In this document: one piece after another, positions 1 through 5,345 of the stretch
How positions within the stretch are numbered: position 1 is the stretch's first letter
How the letters are laid out: each line of letters begins with the position of its first letter
DNA from: an uncultured Spirochaetales bacterium
GTDB taxonomy: Bacteria; Spirochaetota; Spirochaetia; Sphaerochaetales; Sphaerochaetaceae
Direction of reading: 5' to 3'
DNA length: 5,345 bases
Assembly: GCA_945947045.1 (NCBI GenBank)
Contig: CAMEXG010000138.1
Span: 1-5,345 of the forward strand
Position numbers and translations under genes: made by a program
Notes under the pieces: model-generated
What the model saw: the letters and a program-made list of their open reading frames with translations, nothing else
Databases searched by the model: none
Told to the model about the DNA's origin: nothing

Positions 1-16
1 GTCAACGTACAAGAAT

Positions 17-32
17 AGAGTGACGTCACTCT
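17..32. repeat. 16-bp perfect palindrome at the smc stop codon
   Basis: AGAGTGACGTCACTCT reads identically on both strands and contains the smc TGA stop. As RNA it would form a 6-bp stem with an ACGT loop. In the plus direction it is followed by a pyrimidine-rich run (TTTCTTCT), and in the minus direction by ATTCTTG. It could be a weak terminator, better in the plus direction, or a protein-binding dyad. It also encodes the last residues of SMC, so some of its sequence is under coding constraint. Confidence 0.4.
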
Positions 33-2857
33 TTTCTTCTACCCTCTTCATCAAACTCCACACTTTCACCTTCATCGTTGAGAATTCTAGGCTGCCCGGA
101 TATAGAGGCTATTCTGTATCCCACAGCAGTAGATACTCCAGGCTCCATCTGAGATACACCGAGCATACTGTTTCCACCAGTAACTGTGTGAGTGTTATGA
201 GTAATTATGATAAACTGACTATCCCTGGCAAAATCCTGCAGGACATCCAGGAAATAACCGATGTTTCTATCGTCCAGGGCAGCATCTATTTCGTCCAAGA
301 TACAGAAAGGCGAGGGTTTTACTTGATAAGTTGCAAATAGTAACGCTACTGCAGTCATACTTCTTTCACCTCCAGAGAGGAGGGAGAGAGTACTCATGTT
401 CTTTCCTGGGGGCTGGGCAAGGATTTCGATACCTGAATTAAGGATATCGTCAGGATCGGATAGACTTAGTTCCGCCCTTCCACCTCCGAAGAGACGCTTA
501 AACATCGCCTGGAAGTTATCGCTGATCTCTTTGTAGGACTTAAGGAACATGGACTTTGATTTATCAAGAATCTCACCCAAGACACTCTCCATATCTTTTT
601 TTGCTTTCTCGTAGTCTTCAAGTTGTTTTGAGTAGAACTTATATTGGTCTTCAGCCTGATCAAACTCATCTTTTGCAGTGTGGTTGATGTTGCCAAGTGC
701 CTTTATCTCCTGATTTACCGCCTCAAACTCTTTTTTCATTTCAGTTTCATCAGGCATATCATCACGCATTCTATCTTCGAATTCCTTGAGGTTACGGGCA
801 TAAGTGTCGAAGAAGTTGGAGAAAATATTCTTGATTTCGTTATCAATTGTCTCCGCATACATGTTATTTGTGGTGAATTCATTCTCGCACTTGTTTATCT
901 CCTGCATAAGAGCATCTTTCTCGTGTCTTTTCTTATCCAGGCTCTGATACTTCTCCGCCAGAAGAGAGTTAACTTCACCAAGCTCTGTATTTAGTCTTGC
1001 GATTTCTTTTATCTTATCTTTTTTCTCTTGATCCTTGTCTTTTATCTTGTCGTTCATCTCGTGGACTCTTCGCCTTGCCACCTCCACGCTGGCTCTTTCA
1101 TCCTCCAAGTCCAACTCCCTCTGAACGATCTGGGAGTTATATCGTCTGATGTTCTCCTTCTGGTTGTCTACAGTCACCCTGAGGCTGCCAATATGCTCTT
1201 TAAGAGAAGCGATATTGGTCTGGAGTGATATTACATCACTTTCCCTACTCTCTATCTGGACTCGCGCTCCTTCGATGATCCGTCTGTTTTCGGTAATAAC
1301 ATTTCTTGCACCGGTCTCTTTTTCTTCAATATCCCTTTTCTTTGACACAAGACCTTCAGGAGACAGGATAGTATCGATTACCGGAGGTATTGAGTCGATA
1401 TATGTATCGAAGAGAACCTCAAGACGAGAGATAGAGTCTTTAAGCCTATTAAAGTCCTTGAATGCAATCTCAGATGAATACTCCACACCGGAAGGAAGAT
1501 TAGAAACGAAAGCGGAGCGTTGATCCAGGTCGCTGAGAATAGAGAATAAAGATGATCTGAAGGATTTCTCAGCGCTTTCTCTTCTTTCGGCGCTATATTC
1601 AGTCCCTGTCTTCTCATCTACTTCCTGTATAAGTGACTCTATGACATTTCTCAGTGCATCCGATAGATCTCTCAGCTCATTGTCCAACTCGGCATTGCCT
1701 TCTTCAGCCTTCTTGATCTCACTGTTGAGCCTACCGATCTCGACTCTTGTCTCAAAGAGTGCACTTTCTGTGTACTTTAGCTGTTTCTCCTTTTCTTCCA
1801 GACGATCAATATAATCGTCAAGATTAGAAGTCGCTTCTTCTGCATCAGCCTTAGTCCTGTCTATCTCATTTTGTATCTGAGCACATCTGGATTCACTGTA
1901 TGAGAGCTTTTCCAGGTACTGCCTGTAGTTTTCTTCAAAGGCAGAGATGGTTTCGGAGATGCTGCTTACAAGGGCTTCGGCCTTACCGATGGCTATTTCA
2001 AGGTTCTTGGATTTCTCCTGATACTCCGAAACTTCACCGCTGGAGGATGAGATCACATCGTCATATGTAGAGAGATCCACTTCAAGTTGTGCTTTTCTTT
2101 CCTTTGCGGCATCCCTGTCCTGTAGTCTCTTTTCTTTAAGTTTAAGAAACATATCTACCCTTGACAGTTTTATATCCACATCAAGATAGAATGCCTTGTC
2201 CTTCAGCTCCTGCCACTTCATGGCCTTTGCAGCCTGGACTCTGGTACGTTCGTATGTGCGTTTTACTTCACTGACAGTTGATGAAAGCTGATTAATGTTT
2301 TCCTGACTTTTTTCGATTCTATTCTGAGCCTCGTTGCACTTGGCTTTATATCTGCTTATTCCTGCAGCTTCTTCAAAAATATAACGTCTGTCTTCAGGTT
2401 TATTGGAGAGGATCTGGTCGATTTTACCCTGCTCGAGAATAGAGTAAGCGCTTTTTCCGACGCCTGTATCCATGAAGAGTTCTCTAATGTTCTTCAAAAG
2501 ACATCTTTGGCCGTTCATATAGTATTCACTTTCGCCGGTACGATATATACGACGCCTGATGACGATTTCAGGTACATCAGTCATAAGCTTATGGTCTTCG
2601 TTATCGATTGTCAGAGTGACTTCAGCCATCTCTCTGGGTTTTCTTGTTTCCGTACCTGCAAAGATGACATCATCCATTCTGGAAGCTCTCAGCGTCTTAG
2701 TGGACTGCTCTCCCAAGACCCATTTAATGGAGTCCACTATATTGGACTTGCCACAACCATTTGGACCTAGAAGAGAAGTAATGCCATCGGCAAAATCTAT
2801 ATGTGTCTTATCGGCAAAACTCTTGAATCCATTGATTTCAAGCGATTTGAGGAACAT
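26..2857 (-). CDS. smc: Chromosome segregation/condensation ATPase SMC, short form
   Basis: SMC is the ATPase that, normally as a homodimer with ScpA and ScpB, organises and helps segregate the bacterial chromosome. Seen in the 943-residue product: Walker A GPNGCGKS at residues 31-38; conserved N-terminal block with R57 and DDVIFAGTE (62-70); Q-loop Q143 in LEQGKID; coiled-coil-like, charged arms at about 170-400 and 510-750; ABC signature LSGGE at 827-831; Walker B ILDEID at 853-858 with catalytic E856; D-loop ALDD; switch histidine H887. Both ATPase halves are therefore intact. The start is ATG at 2855-2857, with Shine-Dalgarno GAAGGAG (2863-2869) 5 nt upstream and the family's usual MFLKSLEI opening. 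Odd: typical bacterial SMC proteins are about 1,150-1,200 residues; here the arms are shorter and the central region (about 405-510) lacks a recognisable glycine-rich hinge. The stop TGA (26-28) lies inside a 16-bp palindrome. The family assignment is very secure; dimerisation mode is open. Confidence 0.97.
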   Translation of the reverse strand: MFLKSLEINGFKSFADKTHIDFADGITSLLGPNGCGKSNIVDSIKWVLGEQSTKTLRASRMDDVIFAGTETRKPREMAEVTLTIDNEDHKLMTDVPEIVIRRRIYRTGESEYYMNGQRCLLKNIRELFMDTGVGKSAYSILEQGKIDQILSNKPEDRRYIFEEAAGISRYKAKCNEAQNRIEKSQENINQLSSTVSEVKRTYERTRVQAAKAMKWQELKDKAFYLDVDIKLSRVDMFLKLKEKRLQDRDAAKERKAQLEVDLSTYDDVISSSSGEVSEYQEKSKNLEIAIGKAEALVSSISETISAFEENYRQYLEKLSYSESRCAQIQNEIDRTKADAEEATSNLDDYIDRLEEKEKQLKYTESALFETRVEIGRLNSEIKKAEEGNAELDNELRDLSDALRNVIESLIQEVDEKTGTEYSAERRESAEKSFRSSLFSILSDLDQRSAFVSNLPSGVEYSSEIAFKDFNRLKDSISRLEVLFDTYIDSIPPVIDTILSPEGLVSKKRDIEEKETGARNVITENRRIIEGARVQIESRESDVISLQTNIASLKEHIGSLRVTVDNQKENIRRYNSQIVQRELDLEDERASVEVARRRVHEMNDKIKDKDQEKKDKIKEIARLNTELGEVNSLLAEKYQSLDKKRHEKDALMQEINKCENEFTTNNMYAETIDNEIKNIFSNFFDTYARNLKEFEDRMRDDMPDETEMKKEFEAVNQEIKALGNINHTAKDEFDQAEDQYKFYSKQLEDYEKAKKDMESVLGEILDKSKSMFLKSYKEISDNFQAMFKRLFGGGRAELSLSDPDDILNSGIEILAQPPGKNMSTLSLLSGGERSMTAVALLFATYQVKPSPFCILDEIDAALDDRNIGYFLDVLQDFARDSQFIIITHNTHTVTGGNSMLGVSQMEPGVSTAVGYRIASISGQPRILNDEGESVEFDEEGRRKE

Positions 2858-2862
2858 CTGCT

Positions 2863-2869
2863 CTCCTTC
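2863..2869 (-). promoter_or_regulatory. Ribosome binding site of smc
   Basis: On the minus strand GAAGGAG lies 5 nt before the ATG at 2857. It is a strong match to the anti-Shine-Dalgarno sequence and fixes the smc start. Confidence 0.75.
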
Positions 2870-2870
2870 T

Positions 2871-2888
2871 CTCTTGTCTTTACAAGAG
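2871..2888. repeat. 7-bp inverted repeat in the smc/rnhB divergent gap
   Basis: CTCTTGT (2871-2877) and ACAAGAG (2882-2888) are perfect inverted repeats around a 4-nt loop. In an rnhB transcript starting further upstream, the right arm would cover the AGAG of the presumed Shine-Dalgarno (AGAGGA, 2885-2890). In the smc transcript the hairpin would sit one base upstream of the smc Shine-Dalgarno. Repeat symmetry is seen directly; any regulatory role is inference. Confidence 0.4.
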
Positions 2889-2904
2889 GACTCTTTTATT
2901 TACA

Positions 2905-3540
2905 ATGATATATTATATGCAAAGAGAGCTGTTTGAACAATTTGATGATGAAAAAGTAGTATGTGGAACAGATGAGGCTGGAAGAGGCCCCCTTGCAGGG
3001 CCTGTGGTAGCTGCTTCTGTAATTCTTCCTCCTGATTTTCCTATACAAATACTCAATGATTCCAAGAAAATGAGCGAAAAAGAAAGAATCAAAGTCGAAG
3101 CAATAATTAAAGAAAAGGCTACAGCTTGGGCTATTTGCGCCATAAGCCACAAGATAATCGACAAGATTAATATTCTTAACGCCTCCCTATTGGGTATGAA
3201 GAAAAGCTACGAGAAACTAAGGGACAAAGGTTATAAAGTTACAATACTCCTATGTGACGGCAATAAGACACCTGATGTAGACTGCCCTGTAGAGGCGATA
3301 GTAAAGGGAGACGGAAAGATACCGGAGATAATGGCCGCCTCGATTCTTGCCAAAAACCACAGAGACAGGTTGATGGATAAAGCAGATAAAAAGTGGCCTC
3401 AATATGGTTTTTCCCATCACAAAGGATATCCCACCAAGGAACACTATGAAGCATTAAAAAACTATGGGCCCTGCCCTATTCATAGGCTTTCCTTCAGGTT
3501 GGAAGATAAAAAATCAAAAAGAGATGAAGAACTTTTCTGA
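2905..3540 (+). CDS. rnhB: Ribonuclease HII
   Basis: RNase HII cuts the RNA strand of RNA-DNA hybrids and starts ribonucleotide excision repair by nicking beside single ribonucleotides in DNA; it is cytoplasmic and metal-dependent. Seen in the 211 residues: GTDEAGRGPLAGPV (21-34) with D23, E24 and the GRG triplet at 26-28; DSKK at 52-55; D118 in LLCDG; D136 in VKGDG, giving the D-E-D-D metal-binding set; AASILAK (144-150); HKGYPTKEHYEAL with Y175, the tyrosine expected to contact the ribonucleotide; GPCPIHRLSF (188-197). Length is normal for the family. I chose the ATG at 2905 because AGAGGA (2885-2890) lies 14 nt upstream, already a long spacing; the next ATG (2917) would be 26 nt away. No convincing promoter of its own is visible. 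It is divergent from smc, and the tRNA unit follows 47 nt after its stop with no terminator in between. Confidence 0.97.
   Translation: MIYYMQRELFEQFDDEKVVCGTDEAGRGPLAGPVVAASVILPPDFPIQILNDSKKMSEKERIKVEAIIKEKATAWAICAISHKIIDKINILNASLLGMKKSYEKLRDKGYKVTILLCDGNKTPDVDCPVEAIVKGDGKIPEIMAASILAKNHRDRLMDKADKKWPQYGFSHHKGYPTKEHYEALKNYGPCPIHRLSFRLEDKKSKRDEELF
2912..2940 (-). promoter_or_regulatory. Probable sigma-70 promoter of smc
   Basis: On the minus strand, TTGTTC (2935-2940) and a perfect TATAAT (2912-2917) are separated by exactly 17 bp. Initiation would fall near 2905, giving an smc leader of about 48 nt that contains the inverted repeat and the ribosome binding site. The -35 box matches consensus at only its first three positions. 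The promoter lies within the first dozen codons of rnhB. Confidence 0.55.
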
Positions 3541-3546
3541 AAGCTG

Positions 3547-3575
3547 TTGACACATTTTCATGATTCATCTAGTAT
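3547..3575 (+). promoter_or_regulatory. Sigma-70 promoter of the tRNA-Gly gene
   Basis: A perfect TTGACA (3547-3552), a 17-bp spacer and TAGTAT (3570-3575) stand just after the rnhB stop codon. Initiation near 3582 would leave about 6 nt of leader before the mature tRNA start at 3588, a typical arrangement for a solitary tRNA gene. Confidence 0.75.
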
Positions 3576-3587
3576 CTCTCACGTAAT

Positions 3588-3659
<72 letters not shown>

Positions 3660-3660
3660 T

Positions 3661-3683
3661 AGCTCCTTTTAAGGAGCTTTTTT
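3661..3683 (+). terminator. Intrinsic terminator of the tRNA-Gly unit
   Basis: AGCTCCTT (3661-3668) pairs with AAGGAGCT (3671-3678). The two outermost A-T pairs beside the TT loop probably open, leaving AGCTCC/GGAGCT. A run of six T (3678-3683) follows. It would end both tRNA transcripts and any rnhB read-through. Confidence 0.88.
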
Positions 3684-3708
3684 ATTTGCTCAAATTCGAT
3701 ATTTCTTT

Positions 3709-3739
3709 AAAAAAAGCCTGTCCCTTTATTAGGAAACAG
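3709..3739 (-). terminator. Minus-strand intrinsic terminator abutting the 72-codon frame
   Basis: Read on the minus strand, CTGTTTC (3733-3739) pairs with GGGACAG (3718-3724) using two wobble pairs across an 8-nt loop. GC and then seven T (3709-3715) follow. The hairpin starts at the base next to the TGA at 3740-3742. It faces the tRNA terminator, so the two form a convergent pair. It indicates that something is, or was, transcribed leftward through 3740-4066. Confidence 0.6.
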
Positions 3740-3958
3740 TCAAAGACTATGCATATTTTCTAGTAATAGAATTTCATAGGATATGTAATATTCTGATTGC
3801 AGGAAACAAATCCTGCGGGTGTATTTAAGAGAGAAGGAATACTGTTTACGACTTTGTACATCTAATTCATCCTTTTCATAAGCTTTACCTATTGTCTCTT
3901 CTTCAATTGTAATTCTCTGCATTGTTTCAATTGTGACAACAGAGACATTCCTATACAT
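3740..3958 (-). CDS. Unrecognised 72-residue ORF or gene remnant
   Basis: I do not recognise this product. It starts MYRNVSVVTIETMQRI, continues with a charged stretch rich in E and K, and ends in a tyrosine- and leucine-rich tail; there is no signal peptide, metal site or clear domain. For it: the stop abuts a minus-strand terminator, and AAAAGGGAAG just before the ATG is a possible, closely spaced ribosome binding site. Against it: no good promoter is visible between the serC terminator and the ATG, the composition is more AT-rich than smc, and a 6-bp inverted repeat (GCAGGA/TCCTGC, 3799-3816) sits inside. Just upstream the other two minus-strand frames are also open (one over 3954-4040 with a hydrophobic LILWVWI stretch), as expected if this is the end of a frameshifted older gene. 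It may equally be non-coding. Confidence 0.3.
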   Translation of the reverse strand: MYRNVSVVTIETMQRITIEEETIGKAYEKDELDVQSRKQYSFSLKYTRRICFLQSEYYISYEILLLENMHSL

Positions 3959-4033
3959 CTTCCCTTTTCGATATCCATACCCAAAGTATCAGAATAGATG
4001 TCATGGTCTGAATCAGCGTATTTTTATCAAAAC

Positions 4034-4062
4034 CAAAACTCTAATCCTACTTAAGAGTTTTG
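4034..4062. repeat. 9-bp inverted repeat downstream of serC
   Basis: CAAAACTCT (4034-4042) and AGAGTTTTG (4054-4062) are perfect inverted repeats separated by 11 nt. They lie just beyond the serC terminator in the direction of serC transcription. On the minus strand the right arm is followed by GTTTTGAT, a poor T-tract, so this could be a weak back-up terminator. The rest of 3959-4066 shows nothing else that I can support. Confidence 0.4.
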
Positions 4063-4066
4063 TAAG

Positions 4067-4089
4067 AAAAATCCCCTCTTTCGAGGGGA
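4067..4089 (-). terminator. Intrinsic terminator of serC
   Basis: On the minus strand TCCCCTC (4083-4089) pairs with GAGGGGA (4072-4078) around a GAAA tetraloop. A T-rich tail (TTTTTCTTAC) follows. The hairpin is 27 nt beyond the serC stop codon. GC-rich stem, stable tetraloop and position make this a confident call. It also shows that serC is the last gene of its transcript, so no serA follows in the same operon. Confidence 0.88.
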
Positions 4090-4116
4090 AGCGCATATTG
4101 TCGTCATATATAAGTA

Positions 4117-5202
4117 TTACTTATGTTCAGCTTCAAACTTCTTCAAGAAGTCTACAAGTGCTTCTACGCCTTCCTTAGGCATAGCGTTATAGATGCTGGC
4201 TCTGAGACCGCCGACACTCTTATGTCCCTTGAGGTTATCATAGCCTGCAGCCTTTGTAGCGGCCACAACTTCTGCATCAAGCTCCTTGCTCTCTGTTACA
4301 AACGGAACGTTCATCAAAGATCTGAATTCTTTCTCAACTGTTCCCTTGAACATAGAAGAAGAATCAAGGAAGTCATACATGACCTTTGCCTTGTCAAGGT
4401 TCTTCTGATGCATTACTTCAAGGCCACCCATATCCTTCAGATACTTGAACACCTTTCCGCAGCAGTAAATGGCCCAGCAGTTAGGAGTATTATACATACT
4501 GCCGTTGTCTGCATGTGTCTTGTACTGGAGGTAGATAGGAAGATTTTCCAAATCATCTCTGATCAAGTCTTCTCTGATAATGACCACAACCATGCCTGCA
4601 GGTCCTACGTTTTTCTGGACACCAGCATAAATCAAGCCGTAGTCGCTGACGTTACATGGCTTACTCAAGAACATGGAGGACTGGTCTGAAACCAAGATAT
4701 GTCCCTTTGTATTTGGAAGCTTGTCATATGTTACGCCATGAATAGTCTCATTTTCGCAGATATAGACATAGTCTGTGTCTTCTGGAATATCCAAGTCAGA
4801 GCAGTCAGGAACATATGTATAGTTCTTGTCTTTGCTGGAAGCAGCAACGATAACTTCTCCACACTTCTTTGCTTCTGCAATAGCTTTCTTTGACCAAGCT
4901 CCTGTCTCGATATATACAGCCTTGCCGTTCTTCATAAGATTCATAGGAATCATAGAGAACTGAAGAGTAGCACCACCCTGGATAAAGAGAACTTTATAGT
5001 TGTCAGGGATACCCATAAGGTCTCTCAAGTCTTTCTCTGCATCATCGATTATCTGCTGATAAACCTTTGATCTATGGCTCATCTCCATGACACACATACC
5101 GCTACCACGGTAGTTCATCATTTCATCTCTGATTTCTTCCAAAACCGGCTCTGGCATCATTGCAGGACCTGCAGAAAAGTTATAAGTACGACCATATTTC
5201 AT
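4117..5202 (-). CDS. serC: Phosphoserine aminotransferase SerC
   Basis: SerC is a cytoplasmic PLP enzyme that converts 3-phosphohydroxypyruvate and glutamate to O-phosphoserine and 2-oxoglutarate, the second step of serine synthesis; it may also act in vitamin B6 synthesis. Seen in the 361 residues: opening NFSAGPAMMP (8-17); MSHRSK (41-46) with the substrate-binding H43/R44 pair; QGGATLQF (75-82) with G77-A78-T79 near the PLP phosphate; W103, expected to stack on the PLP ring; NETIHGV (151-157) with T153; D173 in VSDQSS; the Schiff-base lysine K197 in GVQKNVGPAG; YNTPN (236-240); GGLRASIYNA (330-339) with R333 for the substrate carboxylate. Length is normal for class V SerC. The ATG at 5200-5202 is supported by AGAGGA (5211-5216) 8 nt upstream and by the canonical N-terminus. 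It is a single-gene unit at its 3' end; the 5' side carries a nested inverted repeat. Confidence 0.97.
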   Translation of the reverse strand: MKYGRTYNFSAGPAMMPEPVLEEIRDEMMNYRGSGMCVMEMSHRSKVYQQIIDDAEKDLRDLMGIPDNYKVLFIQGGATLQFSMIPMNLMKNGKAVYIETGAWSKKAIAEAKKCGEVIVAASSKDKNYTYVPDCSDLDIPEDTDYVYICENETIHGVTYDKLPNTKGHILVSDQSSMFLSKPCNVSDYGLIYAGVQKNVGPAGMVVVIIREDLIRDDLENLPIYLQYKTHADNGSMYNTPNCWAIYCCGKVFKYLKDMGGLEVMHQKNLDKAKVMYDFLDSSSMFKGTVEKEFRSLMNVPFVTESKELDAEVVAATKAAGYDNLKGHKSVGGLRASIYNAMPKEGVEALVDFLKKFEAEHK

Positions 5203-5210
5203 AGTTTAGT

Positions 5211-5216
5211 TCCTCT
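5211..5216 (-). promoter_or_regulatory. Ribosome binding site of serC
   Basis: On the minus strand AGAGGA lies 8 nt before the serC ATG at 5202, inside the purine-rich run AAAGAGAGGA. This is normal spacing and supports the chosen start. Confidence 0.7.
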
Positions 5217-5223
5217 CTTTCTA

Positions 5224-5267
5224 ATTATGTTGCATTTACTTTCTCACAAGTTTTGCGAGTATGCAAC
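5224..5267 (-). promoter_or_regulatory. Nested inverted repeat and possible -10 box upstream of serC
   Basis: An outer 7-bp perfect repeat GTTGCAT/ATGCAAC (5229-5235 and 5261-5267) encloses a hairpin that on the minus strand is CTCGCAA-AAC-TTGTGAG (5243-5259, one G-T wobble). A -10-like CATAAT (5224-5229, minus strand) overlaps the outer arm by one base, but its -35 partner at 17 bp (AACTTG) is poor. If that -10 is real, the repeat spans the promoter like an operator. If the promoter lies further upstream, the repeat is a leader hairpin ending about 26 nt before the start codon. It matches no riboswitch class known to me. Confidence 0.35.
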
Positions 5268-5345
5268 TATTCTTTTGCTTTCATTAGTATTTTTTCTAAA
5301 TTTCTTTTTATTCATCAATCTTTTTTAATATTCTTGCGTTATTCT

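Noticed and set aside
644..994. 116-codon plus-strand frame inside smc with hydrophobic stretches
   Set aside because: It is antisense to the charged SMC coiled-coil arm. Lysine and glutamate codons read in reverse give phenylalanine and leucine, which mimic membrane segments.
2559..2936. 125-codon plus-strand frame across the smc start
   Set aside because: It is antisense to the conserved SMC N-terminal ATPase block and overlaps the rnhB start; there is no independent support.
3799..3816. GCAGGA/TCCTGC hairpin as a possible terminator or small RNA element
   Set aside because: The stem is only 6 bp, has no T-tract on either strand, and lies inside the 72-codon frame, so chance is a sufficient explanation.
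3684..4066. Possible structured non-coding RNA (6S, SRP RNA, tmRNA, RNase P RNA)
   Set aside because: None of the conserved cores of these RNAs that I know is visible on either strand, and the sequence is AT-rich with only short hairpins.
3933..4178. 81-codon plus-strand reading frame
   Set aside because: It runs antisense through the serC terminator and into the 3' end of serC, has no good ribosome binding site, and its product has no recognisable features.
4123..4689. 188-codon plus-strand reading frame inside serC
   Set aside because: It is fully antisense to the well-supported serC gene. Its cysteine- and histidine-rich product is a by-product of serC codon use.
5308..5345. Minus-strand frame open to the right window edge, ending in a TAA at 5308-5310
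   Set aside because: Only about 12 codons (ending KKIDE) are visible in very AT-rich sequence, with no terminator hairpin after the stop. It could be the tail of an upstream gene, but this cannot be supported from the window.

Overview
The window looks like ordinary bacterial chromosome, most likely from a spirochaete of the Treponema group. That placement is from memory of the SMC protein's termini and its unusually short length; no search was run. TGA is used as a stop codon for both smc and rnhB, which fits the standard bacterial code. Nothing in the window looks like a mobile element, phage, CRISPR array or defence system.

Layout. On the minus strand, 26-2857 encodes a complete but short SMC chromosome-condensation ATPase. 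A 47-bp divergent gap separates it from rnhB (RNase HII, 2905-3540, plus strand). Right after the rnhB stop comes a compact tRNA unit: a good sigma-70 promoter at 3547-3575, a tRNA-Gly with anticodon TCC at 3588-3659, and an intrinsic terminator at 3661-3683. The stretch 3684-4116 is AT-rich and holds no recognisable gene. It does contain a 72-codon minus-strand reading frame (3740-3958) that ends exactly against a minus-strand terminator hairpin, so it may be a small gene or the tail of a decayed one. On the minus strand, 4117-5202 encodes SerC, the phosphoserine aminotransferase, with its own terminator downstream and a nested inverted repeat upstream. The last 78 bases are AT-rich with no supportable gene.

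How the genes relate. smc and rnhB both serve genome maintenance (chromosome organisation, and removal of ribonucleotides and RNA from DNA) and are divergently transcribed. The likely smc promoter overlaps the first codons of rnhB, so the two genes may interfere transcriptionally. The tRNA has its own promoter but can also be reached by read-through from rnhB, because no terminator separates them. serC is an independent transcription unit for serine biosynthesis.

The most unusual item is the SMC protein. The segment between its two coiled-coil arms is only about 100 residues and shows no glycine-rich hinge that I can recognise. I did not find a convincing new multi-gene system here.
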